NCBI RefSeq assembly: GCF_035440685.1
Contig: NZ_DAORMW010000016.1
DNA from: Accumulibacter appositus
GTDB taxonomy: Bacteria; Pseudomonadota; Gammaproteobacteria; Burkholderiales; Rhodocyclaceae
Length of the DNA stretch: 64,000 nt
Strand: one strand, 5' to 3'
The translations under genes were made by a program, and so were the position numbers. The notes beneath the pieces were generated by a model, which saw only the letters and a program-made list of their open reading frames with translations, was not told the DNA's origin and did no database searches. Shown piece by piece: positions 7,103-15,564 of this stretch (position 1 is its first letter; every line of letters starts with the position of its first letter).

Positions 7103-8683
7103 ATGACCACGAACTACAATCTGGCCGGCGCGATTCATCGCCATGGCCTGCACACGCCCGATGCCGTTGCCGTTGCCTACAAGGGCCAGTCCATCAGCTA
7201 TCGAGAACTCGCGCAGCGTGCGGCGCGTCTGGCGCAAGAACTCAGGCGGAGTGAGCATTGGCAGGCCCATGACGGCCAGCCGCCGCGCGTCGGCATTCTC
7301 GCTTCGCGTGGCATCGACGCCTGTGTGGCCTTGCTTGGCACCTGCTGGGCGGGCGCGACCTATGTGCCGATCGGGCTGAAACTTCCCGAAGAGCGGATAC
7401 TCACCATTCTCTCGCTGTGCAAGCTGACGGCGATCGTCGCTGACGCCGACGGGGCGAAGTTGCTCGGCGAGCGCCTACGGGCAGCTTGTCCGCCTGTGCT
7501 CACTTGCTCCGCGAATGATGCCATGGGCGAGGAAATCGACAGCATTGCTCCTGCCGGGCAGGCGCTGCTGGCCGACCTCGCCGATGCTCCAGCGCCGATG
7601 GCAGGCAGCGACGTCGCCTATATCATCTTCACCTCGGGAACGACCGGGATACCGAAGGGGGTGATGATTTCGGCGGCCGCGGCGCGGCACTACGCGCAGA
7701 TGATCACCCGCGTGCTCGATCTGCGGGCCAGTGATCGCGCTCTCGAGACTTGCGAGCTCACTTTCGACTTTTCGGTGCACAACATGTTCAGCACCTGGGA
7801 AGCCGGCGCTGCGCTGCACATCCTGCCGGCGACGCTGGTGATGAACGCCGTCAAATTCGCACGCAACGCCAAGCTGACGGTGTGGAATTCAGTGCCGTCA
7901 CTGGTGGGCATGCTGCGCCAGGTCAAGACCCTGCATGCGGACAGTCTGGAAGACCTGCGGGTCACCGTCTTCGGTGGTGAAGCGCTTCCCGAGAGTACGG
8001 TCGCGGCGTGGCGAGTGGCGGCGCCGAACACGGCGATCCATAACCTCTATGGTCCGACGGAGGCGACCGTCTTCTGCCTGGGACAGGCGGTTGCAGAGGA
8101 TACGGCGATCACCGCCGGACGCGACTTCGTCGCCATCGGTACGCCTTTGCCGGGCAACGAAGCGATGATCGTCGACGGTAATCACCAGGCCGTGCCCGGC
8201 GGGGACTCGGGCGAGCTGGCGATCGCCGGCGTGCAGCTGGCCGATGGCTATCTCAACGACCCGCAAATGACGGCCGCGCGCTTCCCGACGATCAACGGCA
8301 AGCGCTGGTATTTGACCGGCGATTTGGCCAGCGTCGATGCCTCCGGGGTTTTTCACTGTCTCGGTCGCATCGACAATCAGGTCAAGGTGCTCGGTTACCG
8401 CGTCGAACTCGAGGAGATTGACGCGCACCTGCGCGCCGTGAGCGGCATTGACCTGGTCGCTGCCGTTGCCTGGCCGACGGTTGACGGCATGGCACGAGGA
8501 ATCGTCGGCTTCCTGGGCGCCATAGCCGTCGACTCCGTTCAGGTCATCCGCGATCTCAAGGCCAGGCTTCCGGCCTACATGGTTCCCAATCAGTTGATTG
8601 CTCTCGAAACCGTGCCGCTCAATCAAAGCGGGAAAGTCGACCGTCAGGCGCTCAGGAGACTGCTGGACCAAGACCCGGCATGA
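7103..8683 (+). CDS. amino-acid adenylation enzyme, DltA-like (AMP-binding)
   Basis: A 526-residue stand-alone adenylation domain that should activate an amino or related acid with ATP and load it on a carrier protein. Core motifs are in order: YIIFTSGTTGIPKGVM (A3, ~residue 172), FDFSVHNMFSTW (A4), NLYGPTEATVF (A5), YLTGDLA (A7), GRIDNQVKVLGYRVELEEI (A8) and NQSGKVDRQAL (A10, catalytic Lys). The Asp of FDFSV, which binds the alpha-amino group in amino-acid adenylating enzymes, is kept. There is no condensation or fused carrier domain, as in DltA. Its stop overlaps the next gene (ATGA). The ribosome binding site is weak. The substrate is unknown. Confidence 0.85.
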   Translation: MTTNYNLAGAIHRHGLHTPDAVAVAYKGQSISYRELAQRAARLAQELRRSEHWQAHDGQPPRVGILASRGIDACVALLGTCWAGATYVPIGLKLPEERILTILSLCKLTAIVADADGAKLLGERLRAACPPVLTCSANDAMGEEIDSIAPAGQALLADLADAPAPMAGSDVAYIIFTSGTTGIPKGVMISAAAARHYAQMITRVLDLRASDRALETCELTFDFSVHNMFSTWEAGAALHILPATLVMNAVKFARNAKLTVWNSVPSLVGMLRQVKTLHADSLEDLRVTVFGGEALPESTVAAWRVAAPNTAIHNLYGPTEATVFCLGQAVAEDTAITAGRDFVAIGTPLPGNEAMIVDGNHQAVPGGDSGELAIAGVQLADGYLNDPQMTAARFPTINGKRWYLTGDLASVDASGVFHCLGRIDNQVKVLGYRVELEEIDAHLRAVSGIDLVAAVAWPTVDGMARGIVGFLGAIAVDSVQVIRDLKARLPAYMVPNQLIALETVPLNQSGKVDRQALRRLLDQDPA

Positions 8684-10182
8684 GCCTGCCGTCGGCGGTG
8701 CCCAGTGGCGACGAGCCGGCCGCTCGGCTTGGCGCCCGCTTCGGGAGGGTGAGCTTGCGCGACCGGCTGGCGATCGACGAGCGTGCGCCGGTCGTCGTCG
8801 CGTCGCAGACCTGGCTCGGTCAGTCGGTGATCTTCCTGGTCGCCGTGCTCGCCGTTTCCAGCTTCGAGGACTGGTGGCAGGCGGCCCTGTTGGTCGGCCT
8901 GGCAATGGCCTATGCACGGCTGCCGAACTATCGCAACGGGCTACTCCTCGGCGGTACCTGGACGGCAGCGCTGCTCGCCTTGTGCCTTTCGCAGAACGCT
9001 ATCCAGGACAACATCCGCGCGATGATGGTCGTGGAAAACGTTCACGACGTGTCGCCACTGGCGCTCGGCCTGCTGGCGATGGCGGTTTTCTTCGTTGGCG
9101 CCTGGCGCGTGCTGGAGCTCAGCCGCCGCGACAAGACCCTGTTTGTCGCGCGCCGTCCGATGCTGGCCTTGCTGGGTGTCGAGGCCGTCCTCTGCGGGCT
9201 CTGTTCGCTAAGCGTGATCGACGGCCTGCCGCGCGTCCTCCTGTGGTCACTGCTCATCGTGTTCACGCCCTACCTCTGGTTTCTCGCCTACGCCCTGGCC
9301 GATCAACGTTCACGCGACGCGAGTCCGCCGATCTTCCAGATGGGCGTGCTGCGGCCCTTCTGGTCGCCCACTTTTCTGCCCTTCGGCAAGGGCGCGGCCT
9401 TTCTCAGGAAGACCTTTGCCAAGTCGCCGGAAGAGCTGGCCGTCACGCAGATCAAGGGCGTCAAGCTGCTGCTGTGGGCCAATGTCCTGCTGCTCATCAA
9501 GATCGCGCTGGTCTGGGCGTTCCAGGAGCAACTGCAGGTACCCAGCCTGGAGGCTGCCCAGGATGCCTTCCTGGCCGGGCAGTCGCATTCGCTGCCCTAT
9601 GCCTGGGCAGCGGTGATTCTGTCCACCGCGAAGTTCTCGTTGCAGATCGCGTTCTGGGGGCATCTGTTCATCGGCGTGGCGCGGCTGGCGGGTTTCAGGC
9701 TGCCGCGCAGTACCTGGCGCCCGCTCGGCTCGAAGACCTTGATGGAGTACTTCAACCGCTTTCACTATTACTTCAAGGAACTGCTGGTCGATTTCTTCTT
9801 TGTGCCGACTTTCTTCAAGATGTTTCGCAGCTATCCGCGGCTGCGCCTGTTTTTTGCCACCTTCATGGCCGCTGGCGTCGGCAATGCAATTTGGCACTTT
9901 GTCCGCGATATCGACCTGATTGCGACGATGGGAATCGGCGGGGCGCTGGTGAGTTTCGAGAGCTACGCGTTCTACTGCCTGGTCCTGGCGACGGGTCTCG
10001 GCCTTTCGCAGGTTCGCATGAGCATGGGCTTCAAGCCCTCCCTGAGTCTGGCGGGAAGGCTACGCTCTTTCCTTTTCGTCTGGTCTTTCGTCGTCTGTCT
10101 GCATATTTTCAGCGATGGCTCGCGCAGCCACAGCATTGGTGAGCGACTCGCTTTTCTCGGTAGTCTTTTTGGAGTGATCTAA
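8680..10182 (+). CDS. polytopic membrane protein with MBOAT-like motifs (copy 1), candidate aminoacyl/acyl transferase
   Basis: A 500-residue integral membrane protein with about ten hydrophobic segments. The C-terminal half contains EYFNRFHYYFKELLVDFFF-VP and, about 30 residues on, FFATFMAAGVGNAIWHFV. The order and spacing resemble the MBOAT signature (FWRRWH...YxYIPL... then G-x-x-H with the catalytic His). DltB, which transfers D-alanine across the membrane, belongs to that family. Similarity is at motif level only, so the assignment is inference. It overlaps the adenylation gene by four bases and its TAA overlaps the carrier-protein ATG (TAATG). It is closely related over its full length to the protein at 10488-11945. 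Confidence 0.6.
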   Translation: MSLPSAVPSGDEPAARLGARFGRVSLRDRLAIDERAPVVVASQTWLGQSVIFLVAVLAVSSFEDWWQAALLVGLAMAYARLPNYRNGLLLGGTWTAALLALCLSQNAIQDNIRAMMVVENVHDVSPLALGLLAMAVFFVGAWRVLELSRRDKTLFVARRPMLALLGVEAVLCGLCSLSVIDGLPRVLLWSLLIVFTPYLWFLAYALADQRSRDASPPIFQMGVLRPFWSPTFLPFGKGAAFLRKTFAKSPEELAVTQIKGVKLLLWANVLLLIKIALVWAFQEQLQVPSLEAAQDAFLAGQSHSLPYAWAAVILSTAKFSLQIAFWGHLFIGVARLAGFRLPRSTWRPLGSKTLMEYFNRFHYYFKELLVDFFFVPTFFKMFRSYPRLRLFFATFMAAGVGNAIWHFVRDIDLIATMGIGGALVSFESYAFYCLVLATGLGLSQVRMSMGFKPSLSLAGRLRSFLFVWSFVVCLHIFSDGSRSHSIGERLAFLGSLFGVI

Positions 10183-10436
10183 TGAACGTTGATGGCAAGT
10201 TGAAGTTACGCAAGTTTCTCAAGGAAGCATTGGAAAAGCACGGGGACCAAGGCGAGCTGAGCGACAGTGAATCGCTGTTCGTCAGTGGCCGGCTCGACTC
10301 CTTCTCCATGATGCAGCTGGTGATGCAGCTGGAAGAAGCCTTTGGGCTCGACTTCTCGACGGTCGACTTCGACGTCAGCTTGATTGATTCACTTGACGAA
10401 ATCGCAGCCTTCGTCGATGCCAATGCAAGTGCTTGA
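10182..10436 (+). CDS. small acyl/aminoacyl carrier protein, DltC-like
   Basis: An acidic 84-residue protein with the layout of a carrier protein: helix I in the first 20 residues, then SLFVSGRLDSFSMMQLVMQLEE, where the Ser of Leu-Asp-Ser (residue 40) is the expected attachment point for 4'-phosphopantetheine, and a final helix DSLDEIAAFVDANA. Together with the adenylation enzyme two genes upstream it forms the activation/carrier pair of a Dlt-type system. The start overlaps the previous stop (TAATG). No phosphopantetheinyl transferase is encoded nearby, so one elsewhere in the genome would have to modify it. Confidence 0.85.
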   Translation: MNVDGKLKLRKFLKEALEKHGDQGELSDSESLFVSGRLDSFSMMQLVMQLEEAFGLDFSTVDFDVSLIDSLDEIAAFVDANASA

Positions 10437-10487
10437 TTCCGGAATGCAGCTCGCCGCAGAAAAGCTCGACGACAGCGCCCTTCCGAC

Positions 10488-11945
10488 ATGAGCCTTGCAC
10501 CGGGCCGCCCGGCTCTGCGCGATTTCCTGGCCATCGACGAGCGTGAGCGCTTGGTTGCTCTGGCGCAGACGGTTCGCGGCCGGGTGCTGCTGTTTGTCGT
10601 CGCCGTGTTGGCGGTGTCGACCTACAACTCCTGGTCGGAAGCCGTTTTTGTGGTTGCCGCGGCGATGGCCTTTGCCACCCTGGAAAAGCAGCGCCAGCTG
10701 ATCCTCTTTGCGGCCACCTACGCGATGGCGTTTTCCGCCTTCTGGTTGTCGGAAACGGCGATCGAGGAAAACATTGCCGTGGTCGCCGCGCAGGAAGGGA
10801 TCGGCCATGTTACCCCCTTGCTGCTCGCGCATCTTGCGCTGATCACCTTCATGATCTTCTCGTGGTCGGCGTTGATGGTCGTCCGCAAGCACAAGAGTTT
10901 CGTTCTGGCACGGCGACCCGTGATCGCCTTGCTGGCCATCTACGTCGTTTTTTGCGGGCTGACCTCGCTGGACCTGCTGCATGGCCTGCCGCGGTTGGCG
11001 CTGTGGTCGTTCCTGAGCGTGTATACGCCGTACATCTGGTTCCTGGCCTATGCCCTCGGCGACCAGCGCGCGCGCGACCGTAGCCCGGATACTTTTCAAC
11101 TCGGCACTTTCCATCCCTTCTGGGGCGGTCCTTCGTCGATTCCCTTTGGCAAGGGCGCCGGCTTCCTGCGCAAGACGCTGTCGAAAACGCCGGCAGATCT
11201 GGCGGTCACGCAAATCAAGGGGGTCAAGTTGCTGCTCTGGTCGAACCTCTTGCTGGGCCTGAAAGTGGTGCTGACCTGGCTTTGCGAAGAGCAGCTGAAT
11301 ATCCCCAGCGTCGAACTGGCCGTGGGCGCCTACCTCGATGGCCAAGGCTTCCCGATCGCGCTTGGCTGGTCGGCGCTGCTCTGGTCTACCGCCAAGTTTT
11401 GTTTGCGCACCGCGTATTGGGGACATCTCTTCATCGGCGGCGCACGGCTCGCCGGCTTCCGCCTGCCGCGCGCCACCTGGCGCCCACTCGAAGCACAGAC
11501 CCTGATCGAGTACTTCAATCGCTTTTCCTACTACTTCAAGGAGTTGCTGGTCGACTTCTTCTTCGTGCCGACTTTCTTCAGGGTCTTTCGCAAGCATCCA
11601 CGCCTGCGCATGTTTTTCGCCACCTTCATGGCTGCCGGGGTTGGCAATGCCATTTTTCACTTCGTTCGCGAAGTCGACCTGCTCGCGACAATGGGCCTGG
11701 CCGCGTCGATCGAGTCGTTCACCAGTTACCTGTTCTATTGCCTCGTTCTGGCGACCGGTATCGGGATTTCGCAGGTGCGCGCGAACGCCGGCTACCGCCC
11801 CTCGCCGACGCTCGCCGGAAGGCTATGGTCCTTCATCACCGTCTGGGGCTTCGTCGTTTGCCTGCACGTCTTCAGCGATGAGTCGCGCGAGCACACCTTG
11901 CTCGAACGTTCCTCTTTTCTGGGCAGCCTTTTCGGCGTCAGTTGA
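10488..11945 (+). CDS. polytopic membrane protein with MBOAT-like motifs (copy 2), paralogue of 8680-10182
   Basis: A 485-residue integral membrane protein that aligns with copy 1 from RDFLAIDER at the N-terminus to FLGSLFGV at the C-terminus. The most strongly shared parts are AVTQIKGVKLLLW, WGHLFIG-ARLAGFRLPR, EYFNRF-YYFKELLVDFFF and AAGVGNAI-HFVR, so the putative catalytic His and the preceding NRF motif are kept in both. The N-terminal hydrophobic region has diverged more. It starts 51 bp after the carrier protein and is the last gene of the cassette, facing the histidine kinase tail to tail. Transferase function is inferred. Confidence 0.6.
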   Translation: MSLAPGRPALRDFLAIDERERLVALAQTVRGRVLLFVVAVLAVSTYNSWSEAVFVVAAAMAFATLEKQRQLILFAATYAMAFSAFWLSETAIEENIAVVAAQEGIGHVTPLLLAHLALITFMIFSWSALMVVRKHKSFVLARRPVIALLAIYVVFCGLTSLDLLHGLPRLALWSFLSVYTPYIWFLAYALGDQRARDRSPDTFQLGTFHPFWGGPSSIPFGKGAGFLRKTLSKTPADLAVTQIKGVKLLLWSNLLLGLKVVLTWLCEEQLNIPSVELAVGAYLDGQGFPIALGWSALLWSTAKFCLRTAYWGHLFIGGARLAGFRLPRATWRPLEAQTLIEYFNRFSYYFKELLVDFFFVPTFFRVFRKHPRLRMFFATFMAAGVGNAIFHFVREVDLLATMGLAASIESFTSYLFYCLVLATGIGISQVRANAGYRPSPTLAGRLWSFITVWGFVVCLHVFSDESREHTLLERSSFLGSLFGVS

Positions 11946-11989
11946 CGGGGGTGTCGGGCCAGCGAGCGGGCTGGCCTGGCGGACGCGAC

Positions 11990-13117
11990 TCAGCGGCTGT
12001 AGGGGACGGTGAAGCTGAAGGTGGCGCCATCCGGCGGCGCGCTTTCCACCCAGATGCGTCCGCCGAGATGATCGACAATGCGCCGGCAGATCGCCAGGCC
12101 GAGTCCCGTACCGGCGGGGTGGGTCGTGTTCGCGCCGACGACCTGGCGGAATTCCTCGAAGACTTCCTCGTGTTTCTCGGCGGGAATGCCGGGACCGTTG
12201 TCGGCGACCGAGATTCTTGCCTCGCTCGCCAGGCAATCAAGGCGTACGCGAACGTGACCGCTGTTCGCGGGTGCGAACTTCCAGGCATTGGACAGCAGGT
12301 TGATGATCACCTGCGTCAGGCGATCGCGGTCTCCGGCAATGCGCGGGGCGGCTTGCGCTGGTAGCGTCAGTTCGAGCGCGACCTGTTTCTCGGCGAACAT
12401 CGGAGTCATCGAAGTGGCCGCCGACTGCAGCAGCTCGGCGCCATCCAGCTCCTCGATCGACCAATCCATGCGCCCGGCTTCGATCTTGGCGAAATCGAGC
12501 AGGTCGTTGAGCATGCGCACCAGGCGCAGACACTCGCTATTAATGATGCCGAGAAATTCCTGTCTCTGTTCGGCGTCGATTCCGGCGTTGTCGCTGAGGA
12601 TCTCGGCGAACGAGCGAATCGAGGTCAGCGGGGTGCGCAGGTCGTGGGTGACCATGTTGAGAAACGCCGACTTGGCCTGGTTGGCTGCCTCGGCTTTCTG
12701 TTTCGCGGCCTGCAGGCTGTCCTCCCAGGTCTTGCGCTCGGTGACGTCGCTGTAGGTGGTCACGAAGCCACCGTTCGGCAAGGGCGTACCGCGAACTTCG
12801 AGGACCGTGCCATTCGGTCGCACACGTTCGAAGCAATGCGCCTCGGCCTTCCTCGCCAGGGCGATGCGCTCCTTGACCAGTTCCTCGATGTCGCCTGCAC
12901 CGTAGTCGCCGCGCTCGGCGTTGAAGCGGAAAAGGTCGGCCAGCGGTCGGCCGATGCTGCCCATCTCCTCGGGAAAGCCGAGCAGTTCGAGAAAGCGCCG
13001 GTTGCAGGCCACCAGACGCAGCTCGCTGTCGAAAATGCTGAAACCCTGCGCCAGGTACTCGAGGCCGCCGACAATCAGATCAACGCGGCTTGTTTCCTCT
13101 GCTTTGGCTGGTGGCAC
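11990..13117 (-). CDS. PAS-domain sensor histidine kinase
   Basis: A soluble 375-residue kinase. An N-terminal PAS fold (about residues 12-130; GLEYLAQGFSIFDSELRLVACNRRFLELLG-type sequence, split by a conserved GTPLPNGGFVTTYSDVTER end) is followed by a HisKA dimerisation domain with H-box MVTHDLRTPLTSIRSF, and an HATPase_c domain with NLLSNAWKF (N box), VADNGPGIP (G1) and GTGLGLAICRRIV (G2). I chose the GTG start at 13117 because AAGGAG lies eight bases upstream on the minus strand; the frame could begin earlier at 13174. There are no transmembrane segments. No response regulator is adjacent; upstream on the same strand lie the GGDEF-EAL and CheB-CheR genes. Confidence 0.88.
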   Translation of the reverse strand: MPPAKAEETSRVDLIVGGLEYLAQGFSIFDSELRLVACNRRFLELLGFPEEMGSIGRPLADLFRFNAERGDYGAGDIEELVKERIALARKAEAHCFERVRPNGTVLEVRGTPLPNGGFVTTYSDVTERKTWEDSLQAAKQKAEAANQAKSAFLNMVTHDLRTPLTSIRSFAEILSDNAGIDAEQRQEFLGIINSECLRLVRMLNDLLDFAKIEAGRMDWSIEELDGAELLQSAATSMTPMFAEKQVALELTLPAQAAPRIAGDRDRLTQVIINLLSNAWKFAPANSGHVRVRLDCLASEARISVADNGPGIPAEKHEEVFEEFRQVVGANTTHPAGTGLGLAICRRIVDHLGGRIWVESAPPDGATFSFTVPYSR

Positions 13118-13278
13118 GTCTATGGCTCCTTGTTTTTTATGATGCACCCTAACGGTCATGACATGTCGAGACACCCCCGATCATGAAAGTCATTGCCGTT
13201 TCCCCCTTCCTCTGGCGACAGGCTTGCCTGCGTGCGCCCTGGCCTGGATCGACCGGCCATGCCGTCACCGCTCGCGTC

Positions 13279-15564
13279 TCAATGTCGCCGCACAAACTCT
13301 TCGAAACCCTCGATCGGCAGGGGCTGGCTGAAGAAATTGCCCTGATAGAGATAGCAGCCAGACGCCTCGAGAAAGTCTCTTTGCGCTTGTGTTTCCACGC
13401 CCTCGGCGATCACCGTCAGGGCGCGGCTGCGTGCTAGGGCGACGACGATCCTGGCGATTTCGGCGTCGCTGGGGTTGCTGAGGATATTGCGGACAAACGA
13501 CTGGTCGATCTTGAGCTGATCCAGCGGCAGGCGCTGCAGACAGGATAGCGAGGAATAGCCGGTACCGAAGTCATCCAGCGAGAAGCCAAGGCCCCTCGCC
13601 TTGAGCGCCAACATCTTCTCGATGCTCTCCTGCGCGTGCTCCACCAGCAGACTCTCGGTGAGCTCCAGGCTCAGCCGCCTGGGGTCGGCACCGGTGCGCG
13701 TGAGGATCGCCAGGATCTGCTCTACGAAGTCGGCTTCCCGGAACTGTTGTGCGCTGACATTCACCGCCAGCGTGAGAGGCGCCATCTCCGGTCGGGCAGC
13801 CCATGCGGCTAACTGCTTGCAGGCGGTCTCGAGAACCCAATAGCCCAGCGGCACGATCAGGTGAGTGGCCTCGGCCAGCGGCAGGAAATCGGTGGGTGCC
13901 ATCATGCCGCGCTCGGGGTGCTGCCAGCGCAGCAGCACTTCGCTTCCCGCGACTCGGCCATCGGCGGCCACCTGCGCCTGATAGTGAAGCACCAGGCGGT
14001 CTTCCTGGATGGCCATGCGCAGACTCGCTTCCAGGGCGGCGTGCTCGAGGACGACTGCCTGCATCGCCGGCGCAAAGAAGTGCATTGAGTTGCGGCCCGC
14101 GGCCTTGGCCTTGTACATGGCGAGATCGGCTTGCCTGAGCAGGTCGTCGCTGGATGTTTCGTGGCCCCGGAACAGGGTCGCGCCAATGCTCGCTGTGCCC
14201 TGATGATCGGCATCATCGAGCCGATAGGGTTGATTGAGGGCGATGAGAATCTTCTCGCCGATAAGCTCGGCCTGCGTGACGGCTTGTTCCATCTTCCGGT
14301 GCAGGTTGCCCATGATGACCACGAACTCGTCGCCCCCGAGCCGCGCCACGGTGTCGGATTCGCGTATGCTGGCGGTGAGACGTTGCGCCACTGCCTTCAA
14401 CAGCAGGTCACCCTGATGATGGCCCTTGGTGTCGTTCAGTGCCTTGAAGTGATCGAGGTCGACGAAGAGCAGCGCACCGAAAGTCTTGCTGCGCTGTCCT
14501 GTCGTCATCGCTTGTTTCAGGTGATCCCGCAAGAGCGTGCGGTTGGGCAAATGGGTAAGGGAATCAAACAAGGCCAACTCCTCGATCTTTTCCTCGGCCA
14601 CCTTGCGTTCGGTGATGTCGTATTGCATGCCGACATAATTGGTCACGCTGCCGTCACTGCATTTTACCGCCGAGATGGTCAGCCATTTTGGATAGGTCTC
14701 GCCATCCTTGCGCCGGTCCCAGATTTCCCCCTGCCAGCAGCCCTTGCGGTCGATTGTTTTCCACATCGCGCGATAGAAGTCGGCATCGTGACGGCTCGAT
14801 TCGAGCATGAACGGTGTCTGGCCGATGGCCTCCTCTGCGCTGTAGCCGGTCATCTGGGTGAAAGCCCGATTGACGCGCAGGATGATCCGGTTGGCATCGG
14901 TCACCAGCATGGCCTGCTGCGATTGGAAGGCGACCGCGGCGATGCGCAGCTCGGCCTCGGTCTGTCGGCGCTCCGTGATGTCGCTAATCACGGTGCGCAG
15001 TACGCGCCTGCCATCGCTGGCCAGTGCAGGAACGGTTTCCAGATGTGCCCAGAAAGGCGCGCCATCAAGTGCCACCATGCGCATTTCGCACGCCTGCCGT
15101 TGACCGTCCGCCAGCAGCTGCATCCGGTGCAGGTAAAAGATGTCCTGGTCCGCCTTCAGGATGAAGCGGCTCAGCCGCTGCCTGGCCAACTCACCGCGGG
15201 TGATGCCGAACAAAGTCGCTGCGGTGAGGTTGGCCTCCAGGATCAGCCCCTGCTCACTCAAGGTGCAGTAGCCCACCGGCGCCAGGTCATAGATGTCGAA
15301 GTAGCGTGCGCGGGTAGCGTCGAGTTCCAGTTGCACCCGACGCAGTTCTTCGTTCTGCATCTCGAGCTCGGTTTGGTGCACGCGCAGTTCGTAGAGAAGT
15401 TGCCGTGCTGCCTCCGGCCAGTCAGCCTCGATGCTTTCCGACGGCCGGGTCGCTAGTTCACGCAGGCGGTCTTCTGCCGCGCAGCGCAGCGCCTGGTCGG
15501 CTTCCGGACGCTCGCTTGGCGGCGAAGCCTGGCGCCGTGGACTGCGTTTATCCTGGCTGCACAT
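13279..15564 (-). CDS. PAS-PAS-GGDEF-EAL cyclic-di-GMP synthase/phosphodiesterase
   Basis: A 761-residue cytoplasmic protein. After a coiled N-terminal stretch come two PAS domains (one around YFDIYDLAPVGYCTLSE, the second around AVAFQSQQAMLVTDANRII with a PAC motif), then a GGDEF domain with an intact RLGGDEFVV active site and an RESD product-inhibition site five residues before it, then an EAL domain. EAL residues needed for catalysis appear present: SEVLLRW (EVL for EAL), NVSAQQF, LELTES, LDDFGTGYSS, LKIDQSF and AEGVET. Both activities are possible. The start overlaps the end of the CheB-CheR fusion by 17 bases; the ribosome binding site there is poor, so the exact start is uncertain. Confidence 0.9.
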   Translation of the reverse strand: MCSQDKRSPRRQASPPSERPEADQALRCAAEDRLRELATRPSESIEADWPEAARQLLYELRVHQTELEMQNEELRRVQLELDATRARYFDIYDLAPVGYCTLSEQGLILEANLTAATLFGITRGELARQRLSRFILKADQDIFYLHRMQLLADGQRQACEMRMVALDGAPFWAHLETVPALASDGRRVLRTVISDITERRQTEAELRIAAVAFQSQQAMLVTDANRIILRVNRAFTQMTGYSAEEAIGQTPFMLESSRHDADFYRAMWKTIDRKGCWQGEIWDRRKDGETYPKWLTISAVKCSDGSVTNYVGMQYDITERKVAEEKIEELALFDSLTHLPNRTLLRDHLKQAMTTGQRSKTFGALLFVDLDHFKALNDTKGHHQGDLLLKAVAQRLTASIRESDTVARLGGDEFVVIMGNLHRKMEQAVTQAELIGEKILIALNQPYRLDDADHQGTASIGATLFRGHETSSDDLLRQADLAMYKAKAAGRNSMHFFAPAMQAVVLEHAALEASLRMAIQEDRLVLHYQAQVAADGRVAGSEVLLRWQHPERGMMAPTDFLPLAEATHLIVPLGYWVLETACKQLAAWAARPEMAPLTLAVNVSAQQFREADFVEQILAILTRTGADPRRLSLELTESLLVEHAQESIEKMLALKARGLGFSLDDFGTGYSSLSCLQRLPLDQLKIDQSFVRNILSNPSDAEIARIVVALARSRALTVIAEGVETQAQRDFLEASGCYLYQGNFFSQPLPIEGFEEFVRRH

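Noticed and set aside
10389..11660. 423-codon open frame on the minus strand opposite the second membrane protein
   Set aside because: The product is rich in Gln, Arg and Glu with no domain; the plus-strand protein has a paralogue, membrane helices and conserved motifs.
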